A stretch of 17,766 nucleotides of DNA from CAYMST01 sp964393115 (GCA_964393115.1 CAYMST010000080.1:1-17766), one strand, 5' to 3'; shown: positions 1-8,206, numbered from the stretch's first letter. Translations and numbers: made by a program. The notes: generated by a model from the sequence alone, not told the origin.

Positions 1-286
1 CATTGCTCCTGCTTGCTACAAATAAGTGAATCTGCTCCTGCTGAATCATAGAAGCAAACCCCACTACCCTCTCGTTCATTACTTGATGGTCTTGTTTTGA
101 AGACCTTCTTTTAACTCCCTTTATCAGGGCAAAACCATCCTCGTTTTGATCCATCCAAAAAACCTCAGGCATATTGCCATGGTCACTTCTCTCAGAAGAT
201 AGAACGGTGTCCTTAGTGGCCATGGCTGAGCTTAATATTATGAAAACAGCTGCTAAGCCCAATGTTACAATCAATCGGTTGTTCAT
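1..286 (-). CDS. Exported protein of unknown function (3' end outside window)
   Basis: The minus strand is open from an ATG at 284-286 to the window edge, giving about 95 residues without a stop. The N-terminus reads MNNRLIVTLGLAAVFIILSS and continues AMA-TKD, a good signal peptide with likely cleavage after AMA. The mature part is polar (EVFWMDQNEDGFALIKGVKR) and shows no motif I recognise. The protein is probably periplasmic or secreted. It lies downstream of the minus-strand lipoprotein gene across a 189-bp gap, so co-transcription is possible but not shown. The C-terminal part is missing, so family assignment is not possible. The gene call is fairly sure because start, signal peptide and open frame agree; the function is unknown. 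Confidence 0.7.
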   Translation of the reverse strand, partial: MNNRLIVTLGLAAVFIILSSAMATKDTVLSSERSDHGNMPEVFWMDQNEDGFALIKGVKRRSSKQDHQVMNERVVGFASMIQQEQIHLFVASRSN

Positions 287-475
287 CTCTCATCATTTTG
301 TTCAAAAAAACATCGACTCACATTTTCTAAGCCGTGACCTTTTTTCCGATAAGAAATTTTAACGTTGTTTTTCCCACTGAAGTTTAACCGGAGTAAGCGA
401 TATCTGCGTTGAGTTTTTAGTCACTAAAAGAAGTAATGAAATAAATACGCATCTATAAGAAACACCATCCACTAC

Positions 476-1306
476 TTAAATTTTAAAATACAGCTCTTGA
501 TCATCATTATTTGAAAGCCACAGCGAGTCTCCTTTCAATTTATCTATTCTAAACTTGTAGGTATCGTTCAAGTCGAACACCGTTAAGGAATCTCCTTCAA
601 GCCTATACGGAAGCTGAAGGTACCCTCCAGTAAACCCAACCGCATATTCGCCATTAAAAGAAAGTGCAGGAACTCTTTCTTCGGGTATTAAGGTCCATTC
701 TCCAAATAACATTGTCGTATCAACTTCTGGTGTATATACCCCTTGTAAGGTTGAACGTATTTTCAACTCATCCAGTCGTTGCTCAAACACACCATCTTGA
801 CGAATGAAATGAGTGACCTTATATGCTTTGATCAATGTATCGCTTGTATGTCCCTCTTCACTATATTCATACTGTGTATAATCTTCGGCTATTTCAAGAT
901 CCATATTAATCCTTATTGTTGCTATTTGGTGCATTCCCAGGCCTGATAACTCCGTTTTCAGTACCAGTTGATCCAATTGATTTCCCGCAGAATCGAAAGT
1001 GGTTAACATCGGTACTCTGCCATTTTCTAAGCATTCCTGATACTCAAGAATAACACTATATGCTGGTTTTTTAGTCAATACACCTAATGGTGAGATACAT
1101 TCTCTTCCAAATTTCGCAGCTAGTGACTTCTCAATCTCTGCAACTTTAAATTTTCGGTTGCTCAAAGTAGTGGGTATCTCTAATGCACCAATGGCTTCAA
1201 GATACTGAGCCCAACTCGAGTTTTTCTTAACCTTTTCTTTGTTAGGACTTTGACAACCAAAGAAAACAATCAAAAGGAGTACGACTGTATGAAGATGACG
1301 GTTCAT
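476..1306 (-). CDS. Predicted lipoprotein, 276 aa, function unknown
   Basis: The N-terminus MNRHLHTVVLLLIVFFGCQS is a lipoprotein signal peptide with a lipobox (VFFGC). Cys18 would be lipidated and become residue 1 of the mature protein. The following residues are charged (SPNKEKVKKNSS), with no Asp at +2. The body is a soluble domain. The last ~70 residues alternate short hydrophobic strands and turns (GEYAVGFTGGYLQLPYRL, GDSLTVF, GDSLWLSN), which suggests a small beta-barrel or lipocalin-like sandwich; that is a guess from pattern only. The gene starts 23 bp after the zinc-ribbon gene at 1330-1629 on the same strand, so the two probably form an operon. No catalytic motif was seen. Confidence 0.8.
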   Translation of the reverse strand: MNRHLHTVVLLLIVFFGCQSPNKEKVKKNSSWAQYLEAIGALEIPTTLSNRKFKVAEIEKSLAAKFGRECISPLGVLTKKPAYSVILEYQECLENGRVPMLTTFDSAGNQLDQLVLKTELSGLGMHQIATIRINMDLEIAEDYTQYEYSEEGHTSDTLIKAYKVTHFIRQDGVFEQRLDELKIRSTLQGVYTPEVDTTMLFGEWTLIPEERVPALSFNGEYAVGFTGGYLQLPYRLEGDSLTVFDLNDTYKFRIDKLKGDSLWLSNNDDQELYFKI

Positions 1307-1329
1307 ATAATAATTTTGAGATTTGAATA

Positions 1330-1629
1330 CTATTTATCGATCACGATTAAGTTGTGCAAATGGTAAGCATAGGCGTTCATGGCAAATTCTTCGAAATCAT
1401 ATGTGATGATATAGGGTGTATGACAATGAAAGCAATTCACCTTTGCTAGTCTACGGTAATCATTTTCAAGTTCAACACCTCCAACTTCTTCCGCGATCTG
1501 CTCTTTTTTCCACATGGATTTATAGAGATGCTTATGAGTAATTTCAATGCCTTTACCACAATTTGGGCACTCTAGTACTTCCTCACGGGATATTCTTGGG
1601 TCAACAGATACTTTGACAGCAAAATTCAT
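1330..1629 (-). CDS. Small zinc-ribbon-like protein, 99 aa
   Basis: The protein has two Cys pairs: Cys21-Pro-Asn-Cys24 near the N-terminus and Cys66-Phe-His-Cys69 after a charged helical linker. This spacing fits a zinc ribbon with a helical insert. There is no signal peptide or membrane segment, so it should be cytoplasmic. The C-terminus (YAYHLHNLIVIDK) is hydrophobic and aromatic. It is the first gene of a likely two-gene unit with the downstream lipoprotein (23-bp gap). A 149-bp gap separates it from the divergent cyclase gene and should hold both promoters, though I found no clear -7/-33 pair there. No family name can be given. It could bind nucleic acid or protein, or be a purely structural zinc site. 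Confidence 0.7.
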   Translation of the reverse strand: MNFAVKVSVDPRISREEVLECPNCGKGIEITHKHLYKSMWKKEQIAEEVGGVELENDYRRLAKVNCFHCHTPYIITYDFEEFAMNAYAYHLHNLIVIDK

Positions 1630-1778
1630 AGGTCTTTGTTTAATGAATTAAGGTAATATAATCATTCGAAAAGACTATATATTCGTTGATCCAAAAGACA
1701 CATCTTTTAGGTTAACATCTCACGATATTAGCCCTTACACTAAGTGCAGCTTTTGGTGGATTACAAAATCAGTGTGGC

Positions 1779-2879
1779 ATGCTTTTTCCTATAAGCCCTA
1801 AGTTAAAAAGAAACCTAAATAGAATCCTGCCATTCGGCATCATATGGTTGATCACGGGATGGGTATTTTTGGCTAGTGAAGCCCTCATTACACGCAACCA
1901 AAACCTTAACCCCGATTCGTCAGTAAACCTTACTTTACCAGTGTTCATTTTTGCAAGTGTCGCCAGTATTTCGGTGGGGCTACTTGTTGGGTTAATTGAA
2001 TTAGTAATCCTGGAAAGGAGGTTTAGGAACCATAGTTTTCGAAAAAAAGTATTTATCAAATTTGTTCTCTACCTCTTACTGATGTTGACTTTAATGGGTA
2101 TTCTTTTCCCCGTTGCCACAAGCATTGAGCTATCATCGAGCATTTTTCACCAGAAAATTTTCCAACGAACCATAAACTTCTTTCAAAGTGTAGTTTTCTT
2201 GAACACTGTTATTCAAATATCCTTTCAGCTTATGCTAAGTCTACTTTACGCAGCAATTAGTGAAAATCTCGGGCATCAGGTGCTCACCAACTTCTTTTCA
2301 GGGAAATACCATCAACCCAAAAAGGAAACACGAATTTTCATGTTTCTGGATATGAAAAGTTCGACTACGATTGCCGAAAAGCTTGGACACCATAAGTACT
2401 TCGAATTGCTACAAGCCTACTACGAAATCATGTCGGCCCCTATTATCAATACTTGGGGAGAAGTATACCAGTATATAGGTGATGAAGTGGTCATTACCTG
2501 GACCGCAGAAAAAGGCCTAATAGACATTAATTGTCTACGTTGTTTCTACCTAATCAAACAAGCGCTTAAGGAAGCAAGTGTTTTTTTTGAAAGTCGGTTT
2601 GGGTTGGTGCCTGATTTTAAAGCAGCGCTTCATTCCGGTGAAGTGACTACTGGTGAAATTGGCGCATTGAAAAAAGAAGTGATTTATACGGGTGACGTGC
2701 TAAATACCACTGCTCGGGCACAAGGACTTTGTTCACAGTACGAAGCAGACCTGATTATAACCGATGATTTACTACAATCCTTATCAGAAAGAGACTCGTT
2801 TTCTTGGTGTCTAATCGGCGATTTACCACTTCGAGGTAAATCGCAGTCTGTTAAGTTATATGAAGCATTGCAGCAATAG
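1779..2879 (+). CDS. Membrane-anchored class III adenylate/guanylate cyclase
   Basis: The N-terminal half (residues ~16-165) has four hydrophobic segments, around 16-34, 52-76, 91-115 and 132-160, which anchor the protein in the inner membrane. The C-terminal half (~184-366) is a class III nucleotidyl cyclase domain. The two metal-binding aspartates are D191 (in FLDMKSST) and D235 (in YIGDEVV). The transition-state pair is N309 and R313 (in GDVLNTTARAQ). The domain would dimerise in the cytoplasm and make cAMP or cGMP from the triphosphate. The positions that normally set base specificity appear to be Q231 and I302, rather than the Lys/Asp of typical adenylyl cyclases, so the product cannot be stated. 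The gene stands alone, divergent from the zinc-ribbon gene and convergent with the LytTR regulator (28-bp gap). The membrane part is not a HAMP or a recognised sensor domain. Confidence 0.88.
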   Translation: MLFPISPKLKRNLNRILPFGIIWLITGWVFLASEALITRNQNLNPDSSVNLTLPVFIFASVASISVGLLVGLIELVILERRFRNHSFRKKVFIKFVLYLLLMLTLMGILFPVATSIELSSSIFHQKIFQRTINFFQSVVFLNTVIQISFQLMLSLLYAAISENLGHQVLTNFFSGKYHQPKKETRIFMFLDMKSSTTIAEKLGHHKYFELLQAYYEIMSAPIINTWGEVYQYIGDEVVITWTAEKGLIDINCLRCFYLIKQALKEASVFFESRFGLVPDFKAALHSGEVTTGEIGALKKEVIYTGDVLNTTARAQGLCSQYEADLIITDDLLQSLSERDSFSWCLIGDLPLRGKSQSVKLYEALQQ

Positions 2880-2907
2880 TGCGTTTCAGTGGCGAATCAA
2901 ATATGCT

Positions 2908-3657
2908 TTATTTAATAACCTGCATACGATCCGTGAGCTGATCGCGATAAGATTGACTAAAAGGTATGGTTTTCCCTCCTTTTAAAATCACCTGACTGTC
3001 ACCTATATGAATTTTAGAAACACTATTCCCGTTCACCAGGTAATTACGATGTACCCTTATAAATCCAAGAGGAACCAACTGCTCCTCCATCTTCTTGAGG
3101 GGCTGCTGTACCAAAAATTCTCCTTGATCCGAAGAAATATTACAATACTTACCATCAACTTTGACCACATGAATATCGCTTGAGTTTAGCTTATAAATAG
3201 AATTACCTTTTTTCACATAGAGTTGCTTGTCCCTCAATGCGCCAATATTATTTCCGTTTGAAAATAATCCGGGTGCATTCATAAACTTCTCTAACGCCAA
3301 TTCTATGGCAAACTGAAGTTCTAACGGGTTATAGGGCTTAATAAGGTAGTTGTAAGGTCCCGTTAACTTGGCTTGCTGAAAAGTCTCCATATCCGCATGT
3401 TGGGTAAGAAAGATAATAGGACGTGCAGTATTTAGGTTTTCAGCTATTCGCTGTGCAAAAGTGATACCATCTGGTGTTACCCCCAAGTAAATATCTGACA
3501 ATACGATATCCGGTTGGGTTGCATAATAGAGTCCTAAGGCTTCCACAAGTGTAGTGGCTTTTCCACAGATTGCATACCCAAACTTGTTCAAAGTCTGGTC
3601 CAAAGTTGCTAACTGTTCCACATCATCTTCTATAATGAGTATTGATATCTTTGCCAT
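2908..3657 (-). CDS. LytTR-family response regulator
   Basis: Residues 1-~125 form a receiver domain: acidic pocket E10/D11/D12, phospho-acceptor D55 (in LSDIYLG), T85 and K107 (in LIKPYNP). Residues ~146-245 form a LytTR DNA-binding domain, with IRVHRNYLVN and the preceding LVQQPLKKMEEQL typical of the family. The 249-aa length is usual for LytT/AgrA-type regulators. The start codon lies 12 bp after the stop of the histidine kinase gene, so the two are co-transcribed and are almost certainly cognate. Phosphorylation at D55 should promote dimer binding to direct-repeat targets; none could be identified here. Target genes are unknown. Confidence 0.93.
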   Translation of the reverse strand: MAKISILIIEDDVEQLATLDQTLNKFGYAICGKATTLVEALGLYYATQPDIVLSDIYLGVTPDGITFAQRIAENLNTARPIIFLTQHADMETFQQAKLTGPYNYLIKPYNPLELQFAIELALEKFMNAPGLFSNGNNIGALRDKQLYVKKGNSIYKLNSSDIHVVKVDGKYCNISSDQGEFLVQQPLKKMEEQLVPLGFIRVHRNYLVNGNSVSKIHIGDSQVILKGGKTIPFSQSYRDQLTDRMQVIK

Positions 3658-3669
3658 CTTTCTACCAAA

Positions 3670-5535
3670 TTATATTGTTTCAGTCACCGCAGGGATCCAT
3701 AGCTTAAATTTAGTTCCTTGTGGGGCATTATTTACAACCTTTATAGTACCATTATGGCGATCCATCATGGTTTTCACCAGTAACGTACCTAAACCCGTTC
3801 CTGTATTTCCATGGATGTCCTGTTTCACCTTTTCAGGATTGATATCAAATAGTTTTGCGTGTAGTTCAATTGGAATTCCTTTTCCGGTATCCGCAATTTC
3901 TATCATCACACCGTTCTCCTCATCACAAGTTGATATCGTGATACTTCCCTTCTCTGTAAACTTTAATGCATTGTCAATCAAATTGCGAAACACAATTTTC
4001 ATGGCATTCTGATCTACATGAACCAGAGAATGGGCTTCATAAGATTTAGATATGGTTATCCCTTTCACCAAAGCTACTTCTTCATAATCATAGAGCACTA
4101 ATTCGATAACTCGTTCTACCTTCATTGGGGTCGGGAAATGTATGATCTGATTGGTCTGTGCTAAAGCCCATTGCAGTGTATTGTTTAGCAAATGATAAGT
4201 CTTGTCTACCATCTGTTGGTTGGCCTCGCTAATGGCCATCAGTTCACGTGGCTGAGCTTTGCTCAACGAGTTCTTGAGCTTCTCTTGTCCTTTCTGTAAG
4301 GCTACAACCGGAGACTTGAGGTCATGCGCCACCACAGAAAACAGCTTCCCTTTCAATTGGTTAAGCTCCTCTAGTTCCGTTTTTTGCCTGGAAATTAGCT
4401 TATTTGAAGAGCGCACTTTTTTATAACTCCAGCTGATAAAACCCACAAAAAAAATCAAGAGTAATGTAACCGCGATAAAGGTATTCAGCTGTAGGCGTTG
4501 ATTTTCTAATGCTGCCTCCTGAAGCGCTATTTGATCTTCTCTCTGCGCGACTTCAAAACTTGTACGCAAATTGGCCATACGCTTCGTTTGCTCTACATTT
4601 TCCAAACTATCCTTGTAAGCCATGTAAGTCTGATGTAAATCGTAGGCTTGGTTATATGCTCCTTGAGCGGCATAAAGCCTCGAAAGTAATAAGGAGGCAT
4701 CACGGATTTGCTCTTTTAATCCCAGCTCCAAAGCCATCTCCATCCCACGTTTCAATCGCCGGACCGCAATTGCACGCTGCCCCTGTTCCATATTCATTTT
4801 TCCAAGGCGAATAAGGTAATCAGCTATACCAAACTTATCTCCTAAAGGAGTTAACATATCAATAGCCTTTTCCAAGCTCTCCTTTGCCTTCTGAGTATAT
4901 CCGAGTTCCCAATGTACGAGCGATCGATTACCTATCACATACGCCTGCCCTATCATGGATAATATGTTTATAAAGATGGGTTCCGCCTCATTGTAGTAGG
5001 CTAATGCACTGTCTTGCTGCCCTAACAGATAATACGAATAGCCGGTATTCAGAAGTGTGACTGCCAATTCTTGACTCATACCTGTCCGTCGTAAAATGGT
5101 AATAGCCTTATTTTCGTAGATCAGAGCATTTGCCAAATCATCATTCGTAGAATAAGTAGTTCCTATCTCCAGAAATGCCTCAGCCGCCAACGCATCTCGT
5201 TTAGTTTCTATAGCCTTATCGGCGCTCTTCAAGAGAAAGTGTAGTGCTGAGTCCAGTTCCCCAAGCATTCTAAAGGCAGCTCCTTTTAGCTGTAAAGCCT
5301 TAATATTATAGAACAAAGAAGTGCTGTTTGTGGTCAATAACTGGTTGGCATAGGTTATGATTTGTTCCGGATCAGAAGAGGAGAGCATCAGCTCCCCGAG
5401 TACCTCCACACGGGTGGAGTCCGACAACTCCTTCACCTGAAGTACACTGGATAAGCTATCTACTAATTCCAGGTTTTGCGCATAACCAATACAAAAGAAC
5501 CAACTAAATAAAACAGCAAACAGCGTGAACTTCAT
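3670..5535 (-). CDS. TPR-containing sensor histidine kinase
   Basis: Numbering below is from the upstream ATG at 5544; the preferred start is the third codon after it, at 5535. Residues 4-23 are a signal peptide (MKFTLFAVLFSWFFCIGYAQ). Residues ~40-315 are helical TPR-like repeats (e.g. ALIYENKAITIL, ALAYYNEAEPIF) in the periplasm. A membrane helix (~355-375) and a coiled coil (~378-400) follow. The HisKA dimerisation helix carries phospho-acceptor H407 (FSVVAHDLKSP). The ATPase domain has an N box (NLIDNALKFT, 521-530), G1 (DTGKGIP, from D552) and G2 (GTGLGT, 582-587). All catalytic motifs are intact. The stop of the upstream 133-aa gene and the ATG at 5535 overlap as TGATG, which favours that start and suggests translational coupling. 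Its partner is the LytTR regulator directly downstream. The ligand of the TPR sensor is unknown; TPRs often bind protein or peptide partners. Confidence 0.93.
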   Translation of the reverse strand: MKFTLFAVLFSWFFCIGYAQNLELVDSLSSVLQVKELSDSTRVEVLGELMLSSSDPEQIITYANQLLTTNSTSLFYNIKALQLKGAAFRMLGELDSALHFLLKSADKAIETKRDALAAEAFLEIGTTYSTNDDLANALIYENKAITILRRTGMSQELAVTLLNTGYSYYLLGQQDSALAYYNEAEPIFINILSMIGQAYVIGNRSLVHWELGYTQKAKESLEKAIDMLTPLGDKFGIADYLIRLGKMNMEQGQRAIAVRRLKRGMEMALELGLKEQIRDASLLLSRLYAAQGAYNQAYDLHQTYMAYKDSLENVEQTKRMANLRTSFEVAQREDQIALQEAALENQRLQLNTFIAVTLLLIFFVGFISWSYKKVRSSNKLISRQKTELEELNQLKGKLFSVVAHDLKSPVVALQKGQEKLKNSLSKAQPRELMAISEANQQMVDKTYHLLNNTLQWALAQTNQIIHFPTPMKVERVIELVLYDYEEVALVKGITISKSYEAHSLVHVDQNAMKIVFRNLIDNALKFTEKGSITISTCDEENGVMIEIADTGKGIPIELHAKLFDINPEKVKQDIHGNTGTGLGTLLVKTMMDRHNGTIKVVNNAPQGTKFKLWIPAVTETI

Positions 5536-5936
5536 CAGCGGCACCCCATTCTTCCCGGTTGACTAACCCGCAGCTTAGGATCATGCTCTAGAACTCGTTT
5601 CCCCTCGCTCACCACAATTTGGTATCTACAATCCACAAAATCTTGTCCTTCCTCAGCTTCCATATTTTGATGTCCAGAAAGGCAAGCCGCAAGTGATCCA
5701 TTTGGAAATTCACTTGAAGAAGAAATGGCATCACAAGCCACTCCTAAAATTTTAGGCTCCGGACCAGTCGACGCAGCGTCATTATTATTCACCGTAAAAT
5801 CCCTGTTTAATAACCATACTATAGTATCATTGGGACACATGTTAGTCACCAAGTTAGGGACGTAAGGCCCTCCTTCGTAATTAGAAAGGGTTAGGCGTGT
5901 TGGTTCGATACGAACCCAGATATTAACTGTTCTCAT
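5535..5936 (-). CDS. Unknown 133-aa protein heading the histidine kinase operon
   Basis: The frame runs from an ATG at 5936 to a TGA that overlaps the kinase start by one base (TGATG). The protein has five cysteines (34, 68, 85, 103, 132), no signal peptide and no membrane helix. The strand pattern (VNIWVRIEP, DTIVWLLN, CRYQIVVSEG) suggests a small all-beta fold, and the segment around NDTIVWLLN resembles strands in cupredoxin-like sandwiches. The usual copper ligands are not arranged recognisably (one His, H89, near C85; one near the C-terminus), so I do not call it a copper protein. Its position as first gene of the two-component operon suggests it helps or is sensed by the kinase; that is inference. 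Confidence 0.72.
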   Translation of the reverse strand: MRTVNIWVRIEPTRLTLSNYEGGPYVPNLVTNMCPNDTIVWLLNRDFTVNNNDAASTGPEPKILGVACDAISSSSEFPNGSLAACLSGHQNMEAEEGQDFVDCRYQIVVSEGKRVLEHDPKLRVSQPGRMGCR

Positions 5937-6395
5937 TATGAATTGATTTGGTTTTTGATAATGATTGGCAATTTATTCTCGTTTCCGTTCGAATGAAAGT
6001 GTCTAACCTATAATCCCATTATTATAGCTCCTAAAAATGAATTGAATTTCTCGCCTGCATCACATCCCTTAAATAATCACAGAAACGAGTGAATGACCTA
6101 AACCTTAGTTACGTCTGGTCATCAAGATACTACGCCCTTCCCTTTAGGCTTACAGAGATGGGAAAGATATGGATAGATCAAGACTCTGAGGTAATACGAA
6201 GCTGAGACTCACTCCAAATTTATAAGTGAACACCTACTTTGGCTTAAACTGTCAAACCATTGGCGTAAGCAGTCAAGAACCACTTCATCCAAACCTTCAC
6301 TTTTACACCTGTATTCGCACACAAAAATTCACTGCGGTCATCGCGGATATTATTCAATGACGCAAGACAAATATGGGTTTACAAACTTTAGAAAC
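5937..6395. other. Long divergent intergenic region between kinase operon and cytochrome gene
   Basis: About 460 bp hold no convincing gene. It should contain the promoters of the kinase operon (leftward) and the cytochrome/DUF1772/NmrA run (rightward). Visible structures are a 7-bp inverted repeat, CTATAAT (6008-6014) with ATTATAG (6021-6027), about 70 bp upstream of the 133-aa gene, and two imperfect direct repeats at 6241-6259 and 6262-6282. No exact TAnnTTTG -7 element was found. Confidence 0.5.
6241..6282. repeat. Two imperfect direct repeats, 21-bp period
   Basis: 6241-6259 and 6262-6282 share the pattern GGC-n-TAA-n-C-n-GTCAA followed by ACCA. The start-to-start distance is 21 bp, about two helical turns, so both copies face the same side of DNA. 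They lie about 115-155 bp upstream of the cytochrome start. The arrangement would suit binding of a direct-repeat reader such as a LytTR regulator, but nothing here proves binding. Confidence 0.35.
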
Positions 6396-6749
6396 ATGAA
6401 TCACCACACAAGCATATTAATACTCATCAGTTTTCTAATCGTCAATTGGCTTCTTCTCTCTTCCTTTCAGGAATATGAAGAGGGTATTAAAACGACGTCA
6501 ATCATTTCTACATCGTCAGAGCAGCTCAAAAAAGAGGTGTTTGAAATTTTGGATAACAAATGCAATGTATGTCACCGGAAGAAAAACCCATTTATGGTTT
6601 TTAACCCGAAAAACATGGTCAAGCGCGCTCCGAAAATCTATCGAATGGTCTTCATAGAACAGCGAATGCCTAAGGGCGATGAGATCAAGCTGACGCATGA
6701 AGAATACACCAAACTCGAAAAATGGCTTTTCACCCAAAACATATTTTAA
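6396..6749 (+). CDS. Membrane-anchored or exported monohaem c-type cytochrome-like protein
   Basis: I choose the ATG at 6396 (the 14th codon of a longer frame from 6357) because it begins directly before a signal/anchor segment: MNHHTSILILISFLIVNWLL. The 117-aa product has one haem c attachment motif, C56-N-V-C59-H60. A likely distal Met ligand is M91 in QRMPKGDE, followed by LTHEEYTKLEKWL, the helix that ends many small cytochrome c domains. The protein would sit in the periplasm and carry electrons or act as a haem-bearing domain for a partner. Its stop is 2 bp before the preferred start of the DUF1772 gene, so the two are surely co-transcribed. The part between the haem motif and M91 is short, so the fold is a minimal one. 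Exact redox partners are unknown. Confidence 0.78.
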   Translation: MNHHTSILILISFLIVNWLLLSSFQEYEEGIKTTSIISTSSEQLKKEVFEILDNKCNVCHRKKNPFMVFNPKNMVKRAPKIYRMVFIEQRMPKGDEIKLTHEEYTKLEKWLFTQNIF

Positions 6750-6751
6750 TC

Positions 6752-7252
6752 ATGGAAATTTCTCTTAAGTCTTTTACTCTTTTTGGAGCCATACTCCTGA
6801 CAGGACTTTCGGCCGGGTTGTTTTATGCATGGTCCGTTTCGGTCATCCCAGGAACACAGCGACTGTCAGACACTACCTACCTGGAAACCATGCAGTCCAT
6901 AAATCGCGCTATTCTTAACCCTGCTTTTTTCACGGTGTTTTTCGGTTGTACGTGCTTGCTAGGTGCCTCAGTCATCTTCCAGTTTTCAGATCAAAAGCTC
7001 TCTTTCTGGTTCGTATTAGGCGCTTTCACCGCCTATCTCTTAGGCACCATCGGCGTAACGGGGCTTGGGAATGTACCACTCAACAACGAACTGGACGCCT
7101 TGAACCTCTCGAGGATGGGACAAGAAAAACTAGCCGAGTTCCGAGCTTACTATGAGTCCAACTGGAACCGACTACATACCATAAGAACAACTTTTGCGGT
7201 ATGCTCCTTTGTTCTGGCGGTCTTGTCCATTTTCACTATGACCAAGTCGTAA
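6752..7252 (+). CDS. DUF1772 (anthrone-oxygenase-like) membrane protein
   Basis: The start at 6752 (MEISLKSFTLFGAILLTG) is preferred over an ATG at 6722, which would overlap the cytochrome gene. The 166-aa protein has about four membrane helices. Family-type features are the FYAWSVSVIPG segment after the first helix, GNVPLNNELDAL in the middle, and FRAYYESNWNRLHTIRTTF before the last helix. DUF1772 contains the fungal anthrone oxygenases, but most bacterial members have no tested function. It sits in tandem with an NmrA-type gene 62 bp downstream, a pairing that suits a shared redox or detoxification role; this is inference. Confidence 0.85.
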   Translation: MEISLKSFTLFGAILLTGLSAGLFYAWSVSVIPGTQRLSDTTYLETMQSINRAILNPAFFTVFFGCTCLLGASVIFQFSDQKLSFWFVLGAFTAYLLGTIGVTGLGNVPLNNELDALNLSRMGQEKLAEFRAYYESNWNRLHTIRTTFAVCSFVLAVLSIFTMTKS

Positions 7253-7314
7253 GGCCAACAACCGACAAAATCATTTCAAACAGCAATTTTTCATCTATTT
7301 CAAAATCATATATT

Positions 7315-8157
7315 ATGCAACACAACATTTTAGTCATCGGAGGAACTGGTAAGACTGGTCGCCGAGTAGTAGACGGACTTACGCAATTAGGACATCAAGT
7401 GAGTATCGGTTCTCGAAAAAGCTCTCCCAACTTCGATTGGGATGATCCCATGACGTATGCTCCTGCTTTAAAAGGAATGGACCGCGCCTATATCGTCTAT
7501 TATCCCGACTTAGCAGTGCCAGGAGCGAAAGACGCTATCCAGAAACTCACTGAAGTAGCACTGAAAGAAGGGCTTGAGAAAGTCGTTTTACTTTCCGGCA
7601 AAGGAGAAAAAGAAGCACAAGCCTGTGAAGAGATTGTGGCAAACTCTGGTTTGAACTATACGCTCGTGCGCGCCTCTTGGTTTAATCAAAACTTCAGTGA
7701 AGGAGCCTTTCTCGATTTTATCCTAGCCGGTCAGGTAGCGCTTCCAATGCCGGAGGCAGAGATTCCTTTTGTAGATGCTAACGACATAGCAGATGTAGTG
7801 ACTAAAGTACTGGTGGATGATTCCTATAATGGCCAAACGATCACCGTGACGGGACCTCTAAAAATAACGTTTCAAGAGGCCGTTAACACGATGGCTGAAG
7901 CTATTGGAAAACCACTTCAGTACATTCCCATTACCATTGAAGAGTTTGCTAATGGTATGAAAGCAGCCGGACTTCCTGACTCGTACATTTGGCTCTTCAG
8001 CTACCTCTTTGAAGAAGTACTAGGCAATCCTGCTAACCAAGACATATCCCATGACATCGAAAAAGTGCTGGGAAGAGAGGCCACGGATTTTACAGAATAT
8101 GCCAAGAAAACTGCTGCATCAGGTGTTTGGAATCAGTCAGCACCAGTAACCCTATAA
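7315..8157 (+). CDS. NmrA-family NAD(P)-binding protein
   Basis: The 280-aa protein begins MQHNILVIGGTGKTGRRVVD, with the Rossmann dinucleotide-binding glycines (GGTGKTG) directly at the N-terminus. This supports the start at 7315 rather than an in-frame ATG at 7201, which would overlap the DUF1772 gene. Further family features are VVLLSGKGEKEA, YTLVRASWFNQNFSEG and the segment IPFVDANDIADVV seen in atypical short-chain dehydrogenases. The active-site Tyr-x-x-x-Lys of classical SDRs is absent, so it may be an NADP-sensing regulator or an NAD(P)H:quinone reductase-like enzyme. It is the last gene of the rightward run and is followed by an 8-bp-stem hairpin. Confidence 0.87.
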   Translation: MQHNILVIGGTGKTGRRVVDGLTQLGHQVSIGSRKSSPNFDWDDPMTYAPALKGMDRAYIVYYPDLAVPGAKDAIQKLTEVALKEGLEKVVLLSGKGEKEAQACEEIVANSGLNYTLVRASWFNQNFSEGAFLDFILAGQVALPMPEAEIPFVDANDIADVVTKVLVDDSYNGQTITVTGPLKITFQEAVNTMAEAIGKPLQYIPITIEEFANGMKAAGLPDSYIWLFSYLFEEVLGNPANQDISHDIEKVLGREATDFTEYAKKTAASGVWNQSAPVTL

Positions 8158-8163
8158 ACTATC

Positions 8164-8198
8164 TGACCCTATAAGGCTTTACAAGTTTTGTAGGGTCA
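8164..8198. terminator. Bidirectional terminator-like hairpin between convergent genes
   Basis: TGACCCTA (8164-8171) pairs perfectly with TAGGGTCA (8191-8198) around a 19-nt loop. It begins 7 bp after the NmrA stop and ends 8 bp before the stop of the opposite NTF2-like gene. There is no strong T-run on either side, so it may slow rather than fully stop transcription. Confidence 0.5.
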
Positions 8199-8206
8199 CT
8201 ACCTGC

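Noticed and set aside
174..362. 62-codon plus-strand frame at the left edge
   Set aside because: It overlaps the exported-protein gene on the minus strand, which has a convincing signal peptide.
1769..2059. 96-codon minus-strand frame inside the cyclase gene
   Set aside because: It is antisense to the membrane part of the cyclase; composition and lack of context fit a shadow frame.
3554..4012. 152-codon plus-strand frame overlapping the kinase/regulator border
   Set aside because: It is antisense to two well-defined domain-bearing genes and its translation has no recognisable domain.
7201..7314. N-terminal extension of the NmrA-type protein
   Set aside because: It overlaps the DUF1772 coding end, and the Rossmann motif begins right after the ATG at 7315, as usual for the family.
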